NCBI GenBank assembly: GCA_030704615.1
Contig: CM060733.1
Coordinates: 67,954,001-68,014,000, forward strand
Length of the DNA stretch: 60,000 nt
Reading direction: 5' to 3'
DNA from: Takakia lepidozioides
Taxonomy: Eukaryota; Streptophyta; Takakiopsida; Takakiales; Takakiaceae
Part shown: positions 1 through 13,147 of the stretch, one piece after another
Numbering within the stretch: position 1 is the first letter of the stretch
Layout of the letters: each line of letters opens with the position of its first letter
The notes under the pieces: generated by a model
The model's input: only the letters and a program-made list of their open reading frames with translations
The model's database searches: none
What the model was told of the DNA's origin: nothing
Made by a program: the position numbers and the translations under genes

Positions 1-108
1 ATCCTCCCTGGCATCTTTATCCTCTTTCGTGATGCGGTAGGGAGGTATCCTGATCGAACGGCCACTAATGTCGCACCGCATTTGGTCTGTTGACTCATAG
101 AGGCTGAA

Positions 109-2103
109 ATGGCAGTTGAAGGGGTTATTGCCAACACGTATTTGGAGGCGGTAATGCCGGACCGTTGCATCATCACTGACTGTCCAACAGACACTAGACC
201 TCTATGTCTTCGAATTCAATTTTCCAGTGACGCAGGGGCCACCTGCCTCACGAGGAGACACGTAGGCCCCGACCTTTCGAATCCATACGGTGCATCTCCG
301 CCGTTTGTTGTCATCTTTCGCTGGTGACTCTTTCACTGCTCTAACACCCCTTCCAACACCATTCTTTGCCTCGTTTCTTCTCTTTAGTTTCTCTTATGTT
401 GCACAGCCTCATAGTGAGGTGGTGGAGGGATCGCAAGGCTCTGAAGACCCGCAGGACAAAAAGGAGGAAGCTACTGCAGCCCGCACACACCCTTGACCTT
501 CTAGCACGGGTCCTCCTGTCGGGCCTAACCTTGTGCGCTTCAAGGACGTGCTTTGGAAAGGTAAAGGTTTCAAGTCGAAAGCAGCAGAGAAAGAGGCAAT
601 TTGACGATGAAGATGATGGAGAGTCGCCAACATGGGTCGTCCCCTTCTCCAGAAAATTAAAGAGCAGGAAGCATCAGGCGGTCGTTGAGGAATATACTAC
701 CCCATCGGATCAGCCCCTTCCCCTACGAAGAGCAAGAAGTAGACGGGGGCGGTGGAGAATCGGACAAGAACGAAGGAGTCCCCTTCCCTTGCAAAGAGTA
801 AGAAGCAGAAAGGGGCGAAAGCAAGGGCAGAGCAGTCCCCAGCAAAACCCCTCCACGAGTTGAAGCTCAATTCTTGCAGGAGTTTCAGAAAGAAACCGGG
901 GGCAACTCTGCAGAAGCTCAAGCAGCTGCTCCGACGAAGATCTCTAGCACTCCTATCCTGGTCGATCTTTCAGCGGATGAAGGTGTTGTTTCTTAACATG
1001 GGGAGCTCGACTTCTCCTACCTGGAATAGGACTTTTGTGACAATAGGGGAGGTATGGACGACTACATTCTCCCACATGATCTGCCCGGCTACATCCCAAG
1101 AATACAAGCACAGCTCTGGGTGGTCCATCTGAACAGCCCCTTCCCCAACCCCCAAAAATGTTGCAGGAGGATTTTCAGAGTGTAAAGAATCAAATGTTGG
1201 AGGAGACTCACAGAAGCATTGGCAGAGTTCTTAGGACCAAGGTCTTCCCTTGCACATTGCGAATTCCGCTCTGTCGAATGGTCTCCCTCCTGATAGTGAG
1301 GCTTGCTCTCGCAAGGGATGTGGATAAGATGAAGTTCGCATTCCAAGAAGGCTATTGGCTGGGGTCTGCCACCTTCTATGTTTCCATTGAGAATGAGGAA
1401 GGTGGATCGCATGCCCGACAGCAGAAGAGTTAGCAGCCTAGGGTCCCCACTGCCACACTCGCAACACGGGATTCAAAAAAATGCTGAAGGATGATGCGGT
1501 GTTCGGTGGCCAGCCAAAATCCCCTCTAACCCCTCTTACTATGAAAGATGTGAAAATTGGCTCAGCAAAGAAGACATTCTTCAACCTCCCGAGGGGGCAC
1601 CCGTGCGAGCTAGTGGAAATGAAGGGCAGGCCGAAGTTGGAGCCAAAAACAGTGATTCAGTGTGCGAATGAGAGTTTTTTGAGGGCATTGGATGGCCAGC
1701 TGGCCACCAAGTTAGCACACATCAAGCAAATGGAAGGCCTGAAAGCCAAAGCTCTAAGGAAGGCGACTGCAGAAGAGCCTGTGGACACTCCAGGATTTGT
1801 AGCCATGATGGATTTCTTTGCAATGACAAGTGAAGGGAAGAATTGCATGAGGCGTGGAAAACGGACCGACTGGTCATGTGATTTGATCATCTTTGGATAT
1901 TCCAGATGGAGAGCCTCTGGAAGGACTGGATATTGTGCCCTCTTGGAGCAAGTATTTCTGAGGACTTTTGGAAGAAAGGGTTTGGGCTAGCCCGCATGGT
2001 ATTGGATGACAAAGGTTGTGTGGTGGTCCTTACCAGCAAAGGCAAAAACACAGGGGCAGTAAGTACAAGCAAAGAAGTTTGCTACTGTCAACTGAAAGAC
2101 TAG
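109..2103 (+). other. Unclassified interrupted coding-like stretch
   Basis: Several overlapping open frames run in the plus direction: 366-863 (165 aa, very rich in Arg, Lys and Gln), 752-1132 (126 aa) and 1481-1990 (169 aa). The last is the most protein-like, with mixed composition and a Lys-rich central helix-like part near residues 85-100. The open frames change between neighbouring segments, as expected for an old coding sequence broken by indels. I recognise no domain, catalytic motif or zinc knuckle. It could be a remnant of a transposable-element protein or a decayed host gene; nothing in the sequence decides. Confidence 0.3.
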
Positions 2104-2199
2104 CAAGTTCCTCATCTGTCAGGTTTGCTGGGCTTTGACGTAAGATGATGACTCCCACCACTTCTCTCAAATGAGGAGCCTTTGTGTGTTTACTATTGT

Positions 2200-2330
2200 T
2201 GGCCGAGTGTACCATTCACCCGGATTTATAACCCGGATATCAATTCGGGTATGAACATATTGATACCCAGAGCCAGCCAAAATCAATACCCGAGGTCAAT
2301 AGATATCCTACAGGAAAATGCTTCAAATAC
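2200..2330. repeat. Cluster of GGGTAT / ATACCC motifs
   Basis: Repeated CCCGGAT, CGGGTAT and ATACCC words occur within about 100 bp. The word GGGTATGAACAT and the word AGGTCAATA are also found in the similar cluster near 51.6-51.75 kb, so the two are probably diverged copies of one repeat. No coding role is seen. Confidence 0.4.
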
Positions 2331-2620
2331 CCAACATGGATTGACATCAGGCATATATATGAACATTTCAAATATTGGCTTGTACCATCATACTCTTGTA
2401 CCAAGCACTCGGTTCGAGTGAGAGCCTTCAAGGTTAATCTTGTCAAAAACTTCTATGCACTTTTGAATACTATACAGCTCGTGGGAAGTTAGAGGTGTTT
2501 CCACAAGATTGTTGCCCAAAGAATTAAGAATGTTCCCTTGCTGGCGACTCATGGGGTTTGTTTGCTACATTATGACAAATCAATCATTTCATCACATGGT
2601 GGGGGTTTACTTACTAAAGG

Positions 2621-5600
2621 TTATAGAAACCCCAGGAGACCAAAAGTCGAGGCGAACAGTGCCAGCAAGATGACACCAAGAGCCGTTGGATCAGTATGCC
2701 ATGCACTGGCAGTCGGAATCATTTCAGGGAGTGCACACTTCTCTCCATTGAACCAAACATTGGTGGGAAATCCGTCTCCATGAGGGATGTTGATGCCAGG
2801 GGTTGTCTGCTTGGTGAAAGAGAACACCGATTGTAATTTTCCCGCACTGAAGTTCTGTTCAGCTTCCAAATAGTTGAGACCTGGCAAACCCTGTACAAGC
2901 TCAGTGCTATTAAGTGAGGGGACAACTGTTGAATTAAATGAGTAGGCTTGCTGGAGCCCCGACAACGCCTTGTCAAGCTCGACTGCTGCAAACCAGTCTG
3001 GGAATGTTTCATTTGACCAGTCAAACAGGGTCATACGGGCACTCCAGCCCTTCGTGTAGTCTGAGACAATATGCCAATTGATGCTGACACCACAGTAGTC
3101 CTGGCATGGCAAGGGACCCGGCACTGTCTGATGACGAAGACTGGCCCAAGCTACAAGTTGTGAGGTTCGGTTCTCGGGGGCAAGAGTAAGGGCTTTGTAG
3201 GGCATTAAAAGAGCTGGGCTAGTTGCATCACAAGTGGGTTGTGGGTTCTTTGGGCACCCACAGGCACATGTCTTACAGGGTGCAATGGACTCATTGTAGT
3301 ACGTCGAGAAGGTTACACAGCACTTCGGAGTGGCAGCCACTGTCGTAGAGACATTGCATGTTATCTGTCAACGAAAGCCCCGACAATAACTTGATCAGGA
3401 AATTTGTGAGCCTGACTACCAGAGGTGACACGGGTCAACAGTGCAACATTGCACACAAATCACTTCATGCACAATGCCACGCTGGACTGGAAAAAACTTT
3501 ACATACCAGAGTTAAGAGTAAAAAATTCCATTTCAATCCAGCCTGAAGGCTCTGCCTGCTTTGGCTGACACCTTTAAGTACTTTCCATTATGCTATGAGA
3601 CTCCAACATCAACAGAAACTTGACAAAGAAATGAAGGACATACTTCAAAATCAGCGAGAAAAAACTACCTGCCAAGTCTGAACAGCAGAAGTTGTGTGCT
3701 CAATACCATACGAGTCGGGAAACGAGGAGGGGGATACAAGCCGTGGCTGACCACAGACATAGCCAGTACCAATTTTCCAGTTTGCTGGGGGAACCAAGTG
3801 GGTTCTATCCGTGTAGGGGTCAACTTTATACACGTTCATCTTGAAAACAGATTTCGCCTTGCTTGGGTCTATAATGGCAGGCAAGAGAGTCCCATTGCGA
3901 CAACAGTAAGGGACTTGTCCTAGTGTGCTGTCATTGTATAAGTTGGGTGGGAGATCAACAATTTGAGGGGTGACATCGCAGGACGCAGCTTGGTTGAGGT
4001 CTGGATCAGATGTATATTGTTGCCCAGCAGCCCCACTCAAACACAGGTTCTGATCAGCAGTAACAGTTTGAGCTCCTTGTATCTTATATATGAACTCCCC
4101 TTCTTGCCAATCAAAAGTCAGATTCCAGTGGTCCAGGCGTCCAATGGGCATGTCATTTGAAAGAGTAACCTGCAGATGTAGATAACAAATTTGTCAGTTC
4201 CAATAGTAACACAAACATCCGTAATATGGAGCCTGGATGGAAGAGCTGAAAAGGACAATTTGGGGGCAAGGGAGCACCAGAGAGAGACAAAGAAACTATA
4301 AAACGTCCACAGGGGGTACGCCCCTGGGAGGGAGCAAGAACACCATCACCACAGCCACAACTCCTATCAAACAAGCAACCAAGAAGATCTGAAACGCATT
4401 GGGGTGACAATCCTTTACAGAAGTTTCCAGAGTGGCCTGCAGCTTGGATCTTGCCAACTCAAGAGCAGGCAGCAACATTGGGCTCATCTTGTTACGGAAT
4501 GATTGAGCATGTGACCAAAAACTGAGCTCCTACATGCCGTCTGAGGACAAAGAAGAAAAGCCACATGAAACCACAACAATAGAGAGAGAAAGACTTCAGG
4601 AACACAAACCTGTGCCCAGTAGTTGCCAGTATAAGCCTGTGTCACATCATACGAAATAGTGATATTTCCTTTCTCCATAGGCAAGTAGCTATTTAAGTCA
4701 ACCGTCAAAGTTGACTTCACCTCAGCACAGCATACTTTTATTGTAACATCTGCTCCAGACCACACACATGCCACCTCCAGAAGTCAAATCTGACCTTAAA
4801 AAGAAAGCAAATTGTCTCTACTATGGTTGAAATCAACAGACTCCTACCAAAGAACAGATTTAAGGACGGGTTCAAAATTTATTTGACAACCCACCAGAAT
4901 TGACAGGATATCAAATCTGAGTTGTGTTCCAGCGTGAGCAGCACCCCACTTCCCAGGCTTTCAGTTTTAAGGGTTCAACTTAAATCAGGTACTCCACAAC
5001 CTGCGGAAGGAGTCAAAGGACGACACTTTGCATCCTCCATCCAAGGAGCAACCAGTTGTGCCAACCCCCATTGTTCCGAGGTAGCATGTGGCTGTGGGCA
5101 ACATGGACAGATAAACCTTGTGACTCTCCTATACCAATTAATACTTGAATAACACCAACATACAGCCATACTCCATGTTGAGGTGGAATAAATGCATTAA
5201 TTTTTTAATCATTCAAGACTATGCTTTACTTGGAATCTTAATATGCAAAGGGAAAACACCTAGGCCTCCTTGTAAGAATCTCTACAAGGCTCAACCTGGT
5301 CATACAGCAATACTAGGTCATACAGTGCCCTGGACTTAGAAATGGACAGTCTTATGAAACTTACTGGCAGAGGATAAAGTGCTGCAATTATAGCCTGAAT
5401 TCGTAATGTTAATGGTCTTTGGCAACGGATTCTTGGCCACCCCAAACTCAGTGCCGGTCAGGTTTAAGATCTTTTGGATCTGTGAAAGATCCTCAGCCGT
5501 CTCAATCGGATTCTTCAAAATGGACGCTGGAAATGCTTCTAAGATTGTCCCGTTTCCCACCTGTGCAGGCAACGACCTTCCGTCTACCAAAGCGGCACCT

Positions 5601-5980
5601 GGTGCTGACACCAATATCTATCCATATTTCATACACAAGTTCCACATTTAAGATATTAATATATTTGTCAAGCTCTCACTTGACAAGAGAGCAAGCGTAC
5701 CACCACAAGAGACCTCAATCGAACAGAAAAATCCCAATTTTCAACGAGCAGACAGACCAGATTTGAAGAGAGGATATACAACTCTGACCCCATTATCCCG
5801 CGGAAAGACAACGATTATGCAAGAAGACTGGCAGCTCATTTTCAGTTGTCCTGGGTGCTCTAGTGAATGTGGGTTGGGCACCCGCAGCCATTTCTCGACA
5901 AAAGAAACATTGTAGCTCTATACCACACACCTACTGTCACTTGCTCAAGTCGTCGAAAACGACTAGCATCATTCAACTAC

Positions 5981-6012
<32 letters not shown>

Positions 6013-6417
6013 GGCTCGAAGCTCTACCAATTCTTCCTCGTGAGCCTTTGCCTAACAAGCTTATCCCTTCAGTCATGAGGTTTATCTCAGAAACCCAAGA
6101 GACGGCGCAATAAACATGAGATGACAAAGTTATCAAACCTCATCATGCTGGAAACTAATGCCCATCTGCCAGTCCTTCAATTCATTGTATCCCTGGTTGG
6201 TCAGTGTCGCAGCCGCCTCAAACTTGTAAGGCTGCCGCGTCAGGTTATGGGGATGGATGGCAACGACTGATGAAACTTGATATTCCAACAATATCCCGAC
6301 GCAGCTATCTTCAGCATTTGTACTCGAAGGAGCAGGAGCCTGCCCAAGCACCCTCGAGAACGCCCCAAGTAACAACACTCCCCACACCCAAACTACTCCA
6401 CCCATTCTCGCATACAC
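2621..6417 (-). CDS. COBRA-like GPI-anchored protein (COBL7/COBL10 group)
   Basis: COBRA-like proteins are cell-surface GPI-anchored proteins involved in cellulose deposition and oriented cell growth. Exons read from the minus strand are 6139-6417, 5365-5617, 4610-4774, 3669-4169 and 2621-3364, with GT/AG ends visible for most; together they give about 646 aa, close to the usual length of this group. The ATG at 6417 starts a hydrophobic signal peptide (residues 1 to about 25, ending VLGQ). The extra N-terminal region typical of COBL7-11 follows, then a second unit with many N-glycosylation sites and conserved Cys pairs (PYCCRNGTLLP, CCVTFSTYY, CACGC, CGVSINWH). The C-terminus is a hydrophobic tail (LGVILLALFAS...) fitting a GPI-addition signal. 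The exon 2 to exon 3 phases match only if an 8-nt microexon at 4993-5000 is included, so that junction is uncertain. Otherwise the reading frame is intact and the gene looks functional. Confidence 0.88.
5981..6009. repeat. (CA)n microsatellite in intron 1 of the COBRA-like gene
   Basis: An uninterrupted CA dinucleotide run of about 29 bp lies in the first intron (5618-6138). Confidence 0.95.
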
Positions 6418-7000
6418 TTCCTCGAGCTAGTTCCGACCACAAGAAATGTGGGTGCCAGTCTCAACCGTCCCGTCTCGCAGCCTGCCTTTTCAGGAATCTT
6501 GAGAGAGCCCGATCAACCTCCTGAACAACAGACGGCCCCAAACAAATCTGTCGAGAGTTCAGCCCGCTTCAGCACAAGACAGATTATCTGCGTTCCAATA
6601 TTAAAAACACCAAGAAGACGCAGACGACATTCCGAGACCAGAGTGACAATCCCACCCCCCACCACCACCACCACCACCCCCACCCAGCTAGAGCAGCGAC
6701 GAGGTCCACCGAGAACCAAGACGCTCACAACGCAGCCTGGCACAGCCGCGTTCCCACCCTTTCTAATACGGTGCCCCGTTCCAGGCCACAAGTTCTCTTG
6801 CCACCCGTTTTCCGCTGTAAAAGGGTGCGGCCCCCTGTAGAGTTGCAGCTGCACAGAAGGTGCTTGCCGTCGTGTTCGGATGGACGCCTCCGAATGGATG
6901 GATAGAAAGTTTGCACGCCAGCAGTTCATTCATCTTCTCGCAACCGCTCGGTGGAGGAGCACGGTGCTCCGCGCTCAACGGTCCGTTGTCTTTAAATAGT
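6418..7000 (-). promoter_or_regulatory. Candidate leader and promoter of the COBRA-like gene
   Basis: The region upstream of the ATG is GC- and CCA-rich, with a CCACCACC tract at about 6655-6690, as in plant 5' leaders. A TATA-like CTATTTAAA on the minus strand at 6991-6999 is the best core promoter candidate. It would imply a leader of roughly 550 nt or a leader intron. Sequence alone does not prove it. Confidence 0.25.
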
Positions 7001-7099
7001 CGCGCGGTGAGCGGTTATAGGCTCTCTTTTTTTAAGGGAACACCTGGGAGCGACAGCTCACAAATCAGGCCCCTTGATAGTGTTCACAGTAACCGCGCC

Positions 7100-7240
7100 A
7101 TGAAGGCGTAGGAATGGGACACTACCCAGGAACCAGGGAGAAGAGTATACCACACCCCTCAGTTGCAAGATTTGACCCCAGAATCATCTGGACGGCACTG
7201 AGTGAACTTAACCCACTGAGCTACTGACTGTTGGTCCCGA
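7100..7240 (-). mobile_element. tRNA-derived SINE-like unit
   Basis: On the minus strand an A-box match TAGCTCAGTGG (7213-7223) is followed 35 bp later by a B-box-like GGGTCAAATCT (7168-7178). The pair resembles an internal RNA polymerase III promoter. The surrounding sequence does not fold as a complete tRNA: no acceptor stem pairing or 3' end is evident. A SINE head is therefore more likely than a tRNA gene. Confidence 0.5.
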
Positions 7241-8035
7241 TTTAAAGCGACGAAATCTGAGAATTGTAAGGCAAGCATCTCCATGTGTCGCCAACATTTA
7301 TGGCATGATGATCCATTTGATGAGAAACTATCATATATTGCATGTCTTCATGGGTAATTTCTTGATTGTCTTCATTTGGAATTTATTTATTTATTTTTAG
7401 AGAACAGGGGTAGCAGCCCTGATTTTAATTTTATTCCTGAATTATTATGGGGAAAAAATTAAAACCCCGGTTGAACCATAAGGCACACACACCGTGATCA
7501 GTGTAATAAGAGCCATGTATCCGCCCGAGGGTGGATTTTAAATGTTGGGACAGATCTCGAGAGAGAAAACCACTTAAATGTGAGCAAACCTCTAAGAAGC
7601 TGGTGGTGCCTCATCAAACTGACCATTGACCGTGCTTAAATACACTAGAAAAATGAAGAACAATGATCTTCCCCGTTGACATTTCCCAAAGCAGAAAGGT
7701 CTACGAGTAGTTGAGCCTTGAGGCCTTGGATGACGTTTTGAGATGTTTCCAGTTGACATCTCGCTCAAACTCCGGTGAAAGTGTGGAGGGGGACTCGAAG
7801 GTCGCGCCATGCTGGTGGAGGAAGCTCGGTCCAGAAGCATTCATCTTGCATGGGGGAGTGGCAGATGATACCAAGGCGGCCCCATGTATTGCAGAATGTT
7901 GTGTGGATGTGATCTGCACTCCCGGAATTTCAGTCCATGTCTGCACAAGTTTTAGCCCAGGCTTTTCGAGCTTCAGTCTGGAGATCGTAAATGACACTCG
8001 AGAGGAGAGAAGATATCGTGGTGGTACTTCCAACA
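7241..8035. other. Intergenic stretch without recognised gene
   Basis: The two opposite-strand open frames around 7701-8166 mirror each other. Neither shows a known motif. I see nothing that supports a gene. Confidence 0.5.
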
Positions 8036-8084
8036 CTACAGCAAATGGGGGGGGGGGGGTTGCAACGCCAGCCGCGCCCCCACG

Positions 8085-8510
8085 CCCCGAGCGTGCGACG
8101 CCAACCCCGCGGCGCCTTTTTGCGACGTCGGGCCGTCGCAAACAGACCCCGCGGGTCGCCACCTAGCGCCGGGGCCAGGCGGCGACGCCCGGCCGTCGCA
8201 CAGGTGCATGATGGGCAAAAAGCAGCCCTTCCGTGCGACCCCAAGCGTCGCCCCCCAGCCGGCCATCGCAAATAGAAAAAAAAAACAGCCATTTCTTGCC
8301 TTTTCTTTCATCGCAGCCTTTTCTTGCGACGCCGGACCGTCGCATGGTGGCATGAAGGGCAAAAGGCCCCTGCGACGGTCGGGCGTCGCAAACAGGGGCT
8401 GCCCTTTGCTTTCAAAACAAAAAAAAACAGGTCGCAGCCTGCGACGGCGTTCCGTCGCTGCATAAATCCAAAAAAAATGCGTCGCATTCTGTGACGCGTT
8501 GGTGTCGCAG
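8085..8510. repeat. Left subterminal array of CACTA-1
   Basis: At least six imperfect palindromes of the form GCGACG-N-CGTCGC occur here, separated by G- and A-rich spacers. Such arrays are the usual binding region for CACTA TnpA-like proteins. The matching array is at 15130-15400. Confidence 0.65.
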
Positions 8511-9203
8511 GCAGGGCTTTGTAGGTTTAGATTTAGGGCCTTTGGGGGTTCATAGTTTGTTTTTGTTTTTTTTTCTATATATATGGTACTGGGGTAGGGT
8601 GTTTGTTTTTCTTTATGGTGTAGCTTGTTGTTGTGGACCTTCTTGTAGATTGTGACATTCATTTTGATAATTCTCTTGATACCACATCTATATGTGTTGC
8701 TCCAACATATTCATTGCCTCTGCCTTTTTTCTTGAAAGACTACCAACCACAGCCATATTTGATCAATCATAGAAATAAGCTACAATATGCATGTACATGT
8801 ACAATCAATCAAAGGGATGGGTACAGTTCGGTGCAAGAATTATTATGTAGCTTTGATTACGTGTCTAATCAACTTGAACATCATCATCCGGAGATTCTTC
8901 ATTCTCATCAAGCTGCAAGTCTTCTTGATCATCGGAGTCATCGTCATAAATGGCCCAGCCCTCAAAAGGCACCTCCGAATCATTCTTCACCTCGTTGTCA
9001 ATGGTCGTGTCTTCATCTCCTTGTCCAACATCCGTATCTTCTGGAGCTTCATCATATAGGGTCCGGGATGCATTCTCCGGGGCGTCATCATCCTATTCTA
9101 CCCCCTCTACCCAAGCTCCATCATCAGCATCATTATGACCAGTCTCTAGCTCCACCGCAATTGCCCCACCCCATGGAGATCCGAGACCATGATACATACG
9201 TAT

Positions 9204-12128
9204 TCATCTTGGCTGAGCATGCAGAACCACCTTCCAATTTCCCCCTCTTATTTTGTCATCGGAGAAGAAAACTTGTTCCATGTCTGAAAGCCATGAAAAA
9301 AGCTCATCGGAAGGACGATGAGTAGGGTTGAGTTTATCTGCATTGACGCGCATGAAGCCACAATCATCTTGCACTAGTGTTGCGGAGGGCCCCACAAGAT
9401 GTGGCTGGAACCACCTTCCCTTTAAGAGAAGAGGTCGGTACCTTGGATACTAAAGTTGGAGTATGCTCTTAAGCTCTCCAATGTACTCAAGTTTGTTCAT
9501 AGTAGATCGTGTATCTCCCTTGCCCCACACGGAGTCTTGCCAATATGTGGCACACAAGCCAGAATCAAAGGTTGTTTTGCGCTTCATATTAAGAGCACGA
9601 ATGCGAAAATAACGACCGTGAACCCAAACCGCCGTGTATGAGGTCGCGAATTGAGAGGGGCCCCTTGCAATGTCTTGCACCAAATCTGAAACCACCTCTC
9701 CTTGAGCAACGGCGTCATAAACTGAAGTCCGAAGCCACTGTTGGAATGAACTTAGAGGCTGCAATTCCATGGGCAAATTTTGTGAATGAACATTCTGGTG
9801 CCTCGTCGAGGGCATCTAGTAACCGGCCTTGGATGGTTCCGCCTCCATGCAAACGTCTCCTCTTCTCGTTGCTGAACAAGGTTATTGTATCTTGCCTCCC
9901 ACTCATGTATGGATGGAGTGTTTTTCAGTATGAAGTCATGCGCTTGCTCAATCACCAAGGTCGGTAATTTTACCCTCTTCGATGTCCTTGGTTTGTGCAT
10001 CCTCCTCTTCCTTCCACATCCGAGGGGCTTCCTCATCCACCCTTGCCATGTACTCCGTGCAATATAACATAGCTTCTTGCAACGTATACCCCTCCGCCAT
10101 GTTACCCTCCGAGTGCACCATTTGTCTTACAAATCCTTTCAAAGTCTTCATATAACGCTCAAGGAAGTACATCCACCTCTCTCTCTCTTCTTCTCCATCG
10201 ATGGCTCATAGGAAGAAACTTGCGGTAGTTGGGATACACCATCTTGTGAAGATGGCGGGAGTTGTGTGCATCAAGATCATCGCCACAATGCAAGCATGCA
10301 TGGTACCCTTTGGTGCTTAGCCCCGAGCAAACAGTTAGTCTTGTACTACACATCCCGCCACATTAGCAAAGACAAAAAGTTGTCATGTGCATGGCCCATA
10401 ATGTCATCCACCCCACTATGGTGTACAAGACTGTCGCCGCTACTTCAATCAATCCCAATCCTCATCGATATTATCCGGCATTGACAAGTGAATGTACGCG
10501 GGTTGTTCATGAGGAACATAAATATACCTGGATAATCATGCATTGTCCAAAGCAAGATGTCTCTCATCTGAAAAGATTGTCCGGCCATAGGGTCAAGTGA
10601 AGCATCCAATGTCGGGACCCCCCTCCATAGCTTCTTAAGTTCATCAACAAGAGGTCGCAAGTACGTGTCAATGTTTGCCACTTGTTTTTTATTTTTGAGA
10701 CATTCACATCATTATTTCAATGCTCCACCAATATGCAAATTATACTACAAAATAAATTACACGTCATACTCCATGATTATGTCACTCATCAATCTTGCAT
10801 CCGAATTGCGCCAGCGATCAGAAGTTTAATGTAAAGTCCAAGGCAATAATAAACATGAAATGAGAACATTCACCTAGTACAATGGCAGCCAACATGATAT
10901 GGCATTTTTTTTTTGAAAGATACGGAGGGATGTTATAATTCACCATGGTCACCGGCCAAGTGGAATGACTACATGACTGGACAGAGAATGGGTTGACCCC
11001 ATCCGAGGAGAAGCCGAGGTGGACATGTCGTAGGTCCTCCAAGAGAAAAGGTCACATCTCTTCAGTATGCCTCCATGCTTGTGAATCTTGTGGCCCGCAC
11101 ACCTTTTCCGGAGGGCTCCAATGCGAGGTGTGTCATCTCATTAGTCTGGCCAATTCGGGGCTTCGGTATTGTGCCCTCAATCGCGGGATGATTAGAAAGT
11201 AATGCATTTTCTAGGATGAAATACCCCACGTCCCCCACATGTAATCATCCCATTAGCACACATAATACAACACCTTTATGTCTTTCCCTTTATGCAGTCT
11301 CTCCCTCATTTGGGCGTGAATGGTCAAAACTGAACATCGCTCCTTCCAAAACCACAATCAGATTTTGCATGAGTACTACTCTCTAAACCCTAAACTTTGT
11401 GGAATACACTTTATATGCATTGAGAAAATTAAAGAAAGTAATTTCCATGCGAGGGGGAATGACGCTTATACCTTGCGTGGTACTTTTTTCCCTTGGACAT
11501 CATCCCGATATCGGTCTTTCTTGCACTTTGGGCACTTGGTGAGACGCGAATCCGCTCCGTAGTATAGGGTTTTATCACATGGACATGCATGAAAAATCTT
11601 ATAGCCCATCCCCACAGAGTCCAAGACTTCGCGCGCCTCTTTCTGCGACCGTGGCATCTTGGGTTTCAAATGTGGAGCAAGGATATAGTCCGCAATAGTT
11701 CACATTATGGCAGACATCCCAACATTACTTATGCCAAATCGAATTTGAAGATTGAGCAAAAGTAAGATTGTTGAAAGTCGATTCAATTTCGCCCCTTCGT
11801 GCAAGGGAGTTCTCGCCTCCCTCTCCAAGTCATTTGAGGGAGCCATTTTAGGATCATCGATTGGCCGAGTTCCTTCTCAATGGGATGCATCAGCGCCCAC
11901 ATGATGCATTAAGAGATCCTCCATGGCTTGCACATCCTCCTGGTTAATTCCATGCTCATTGTTGTTGTCACTGTCACTGTCACTGTCACCGTCATCATCG
12001 TCTGATACCGTGGGGGCGGCATCTCGCCCACGGCTCCCGCCTGATGTACTTGGGTTGTTTTCGGATGGGGTGCCAAGAGAAAAGACCGGGAAGGGAGGGA
12101 CAAAGTCCTGATACGAACAAATGAACAT
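9204..12128 (-). pseudogene. TNP2-type CACTA transposase, decayed
   Basis: Segments read from the minus strand follow the order of plant En/Spm TNP2 transposases. 11877-12128 is an acidic Asp/Ser-rich N-terminal part. 11466-11669 has a Cys motif (CPCDKTLYYG, CPKC). 10818-11042 has LGFSSDGVNPF and HSTWPV. 10445-10681 matches the core (PLVDELKKLW, LLWTMHDYPG). 10159-10353 has LSTKGYHACLHCG and FLPMSH. 9948-10172 has LERYMKTLKG and AEGYTLQEA (DUF4218-like). 9450-9815 and 9204-9395 have RYFRIRALNMKRKTT and NWKVVL (DUF4216-like). The pieces lie in different frames with gaps, so either many introns or frameshifts interrupt it; frame breaks inside domains favour decay. It would cut and paste the element through its TIRs. 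Confidence 0.8.
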
Positions 12129-13147
12129 ACGGACATATATTATAATGTGTCATTGCAACCATACAACTTATTATAAGCGAAATGCAAACAACAACCTTCA
12201 ATGTGTGTATGCATCAAATATATCATTCAATAATTACATGTATGTGCGCAACGTCACGCATGCAACCAAACAAAATCATTTTCGTCCCCAAGGACGCGTT
12301 CACCCTATCAACCAATTTTTGTTTATTAATGTGAAAGAAAATCCTCTTATGCCATTGCACCCATGATGTGGCTCAAGCTTCACTTTTTCCCACATGTGCT
12401 TAAATATGTGTGCAACACTTGTGCAAAGATCCAGTAGAAAAAAAAAACATTTGCCTCCCCAACGACGCAATCACCTTTGCACCAATTTTGAATTAAATTG
12501 AATTTAAATGAATTTAAAATAAATATTTGTATTTAGAAAATATATAATTGTGGTTTTGAGGGGCGTAATGATTTTATTTTTGGCTCTATTTTGTCATGTG
12601 ACGGCGGGCTTTGCACCACTACATCCACGCAAAACATTGGACCAAAAAAAATGGAAAAATAAAAAATTAAAAATAAATTTCTAGGATCACTTTTGCAAAA
12701 CTCTTTATGAAGAGTGCATGAAGTTGAAGATAACTCAACTTTGGAGTGCAAATGAGAGAACAAAATATGGTTCTGGGTCCAAATGACTTTTGTTTATTCC
12801 CAAATTTTTCACGCACATTGCATGTGCTATCATTAAGTATATGGCTTGAAAATGGAATTAAAAAAAATCATGTGCAGACGAAACGCAATTTTCCGTCTCT
12901 ACGACACGTAGTTGCGTTCAACACTAGAATGACCCATTGAATGAACTTGGTTCAAGCTCATATTTGGTCCACATGTGCATAAGTATGTTTGGATCACATG
13001 TGCAAAGTTGCAACCCACACAAGCAACAAGAAAAATATTTACATCAATCGATTAATCGGATGTATACAAAGTACATCGTGAGAATATCTACAATGCCCAT
13101 CTACGTGATCCCTGTCTCAAATGAACCCTATTTCTATCATACACATC

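Noticed and set aside
4296-4487. Small membrane protein on the minus strand within the COBRA-like gene
   Set aside because: It lies in the intron between the 4610-4774 and 3669-4169 exons, and no start context or homology is recognisable; treated as chance.
7160-7230. A complete tRNA gene on the minus strand
   Set aside because: A-box and B-box-like words are present, but no acceptor stem, anticodon arm or 3' end pairs properly; a SINE head fits better.
7701-8292. Arg/Pro-rich ORFs on both strands
   Set aside because: They mirror each other and run into the GC-rich palindromic CACTA-1 end; composition explains the open frames.
8085-8510. CRISPR-like array
   Set aside because: The repeats are short imperfect palindromes with variable spacing at a DNA transposon end in a plant-type genome; there are no regular spacers and no cas genes.
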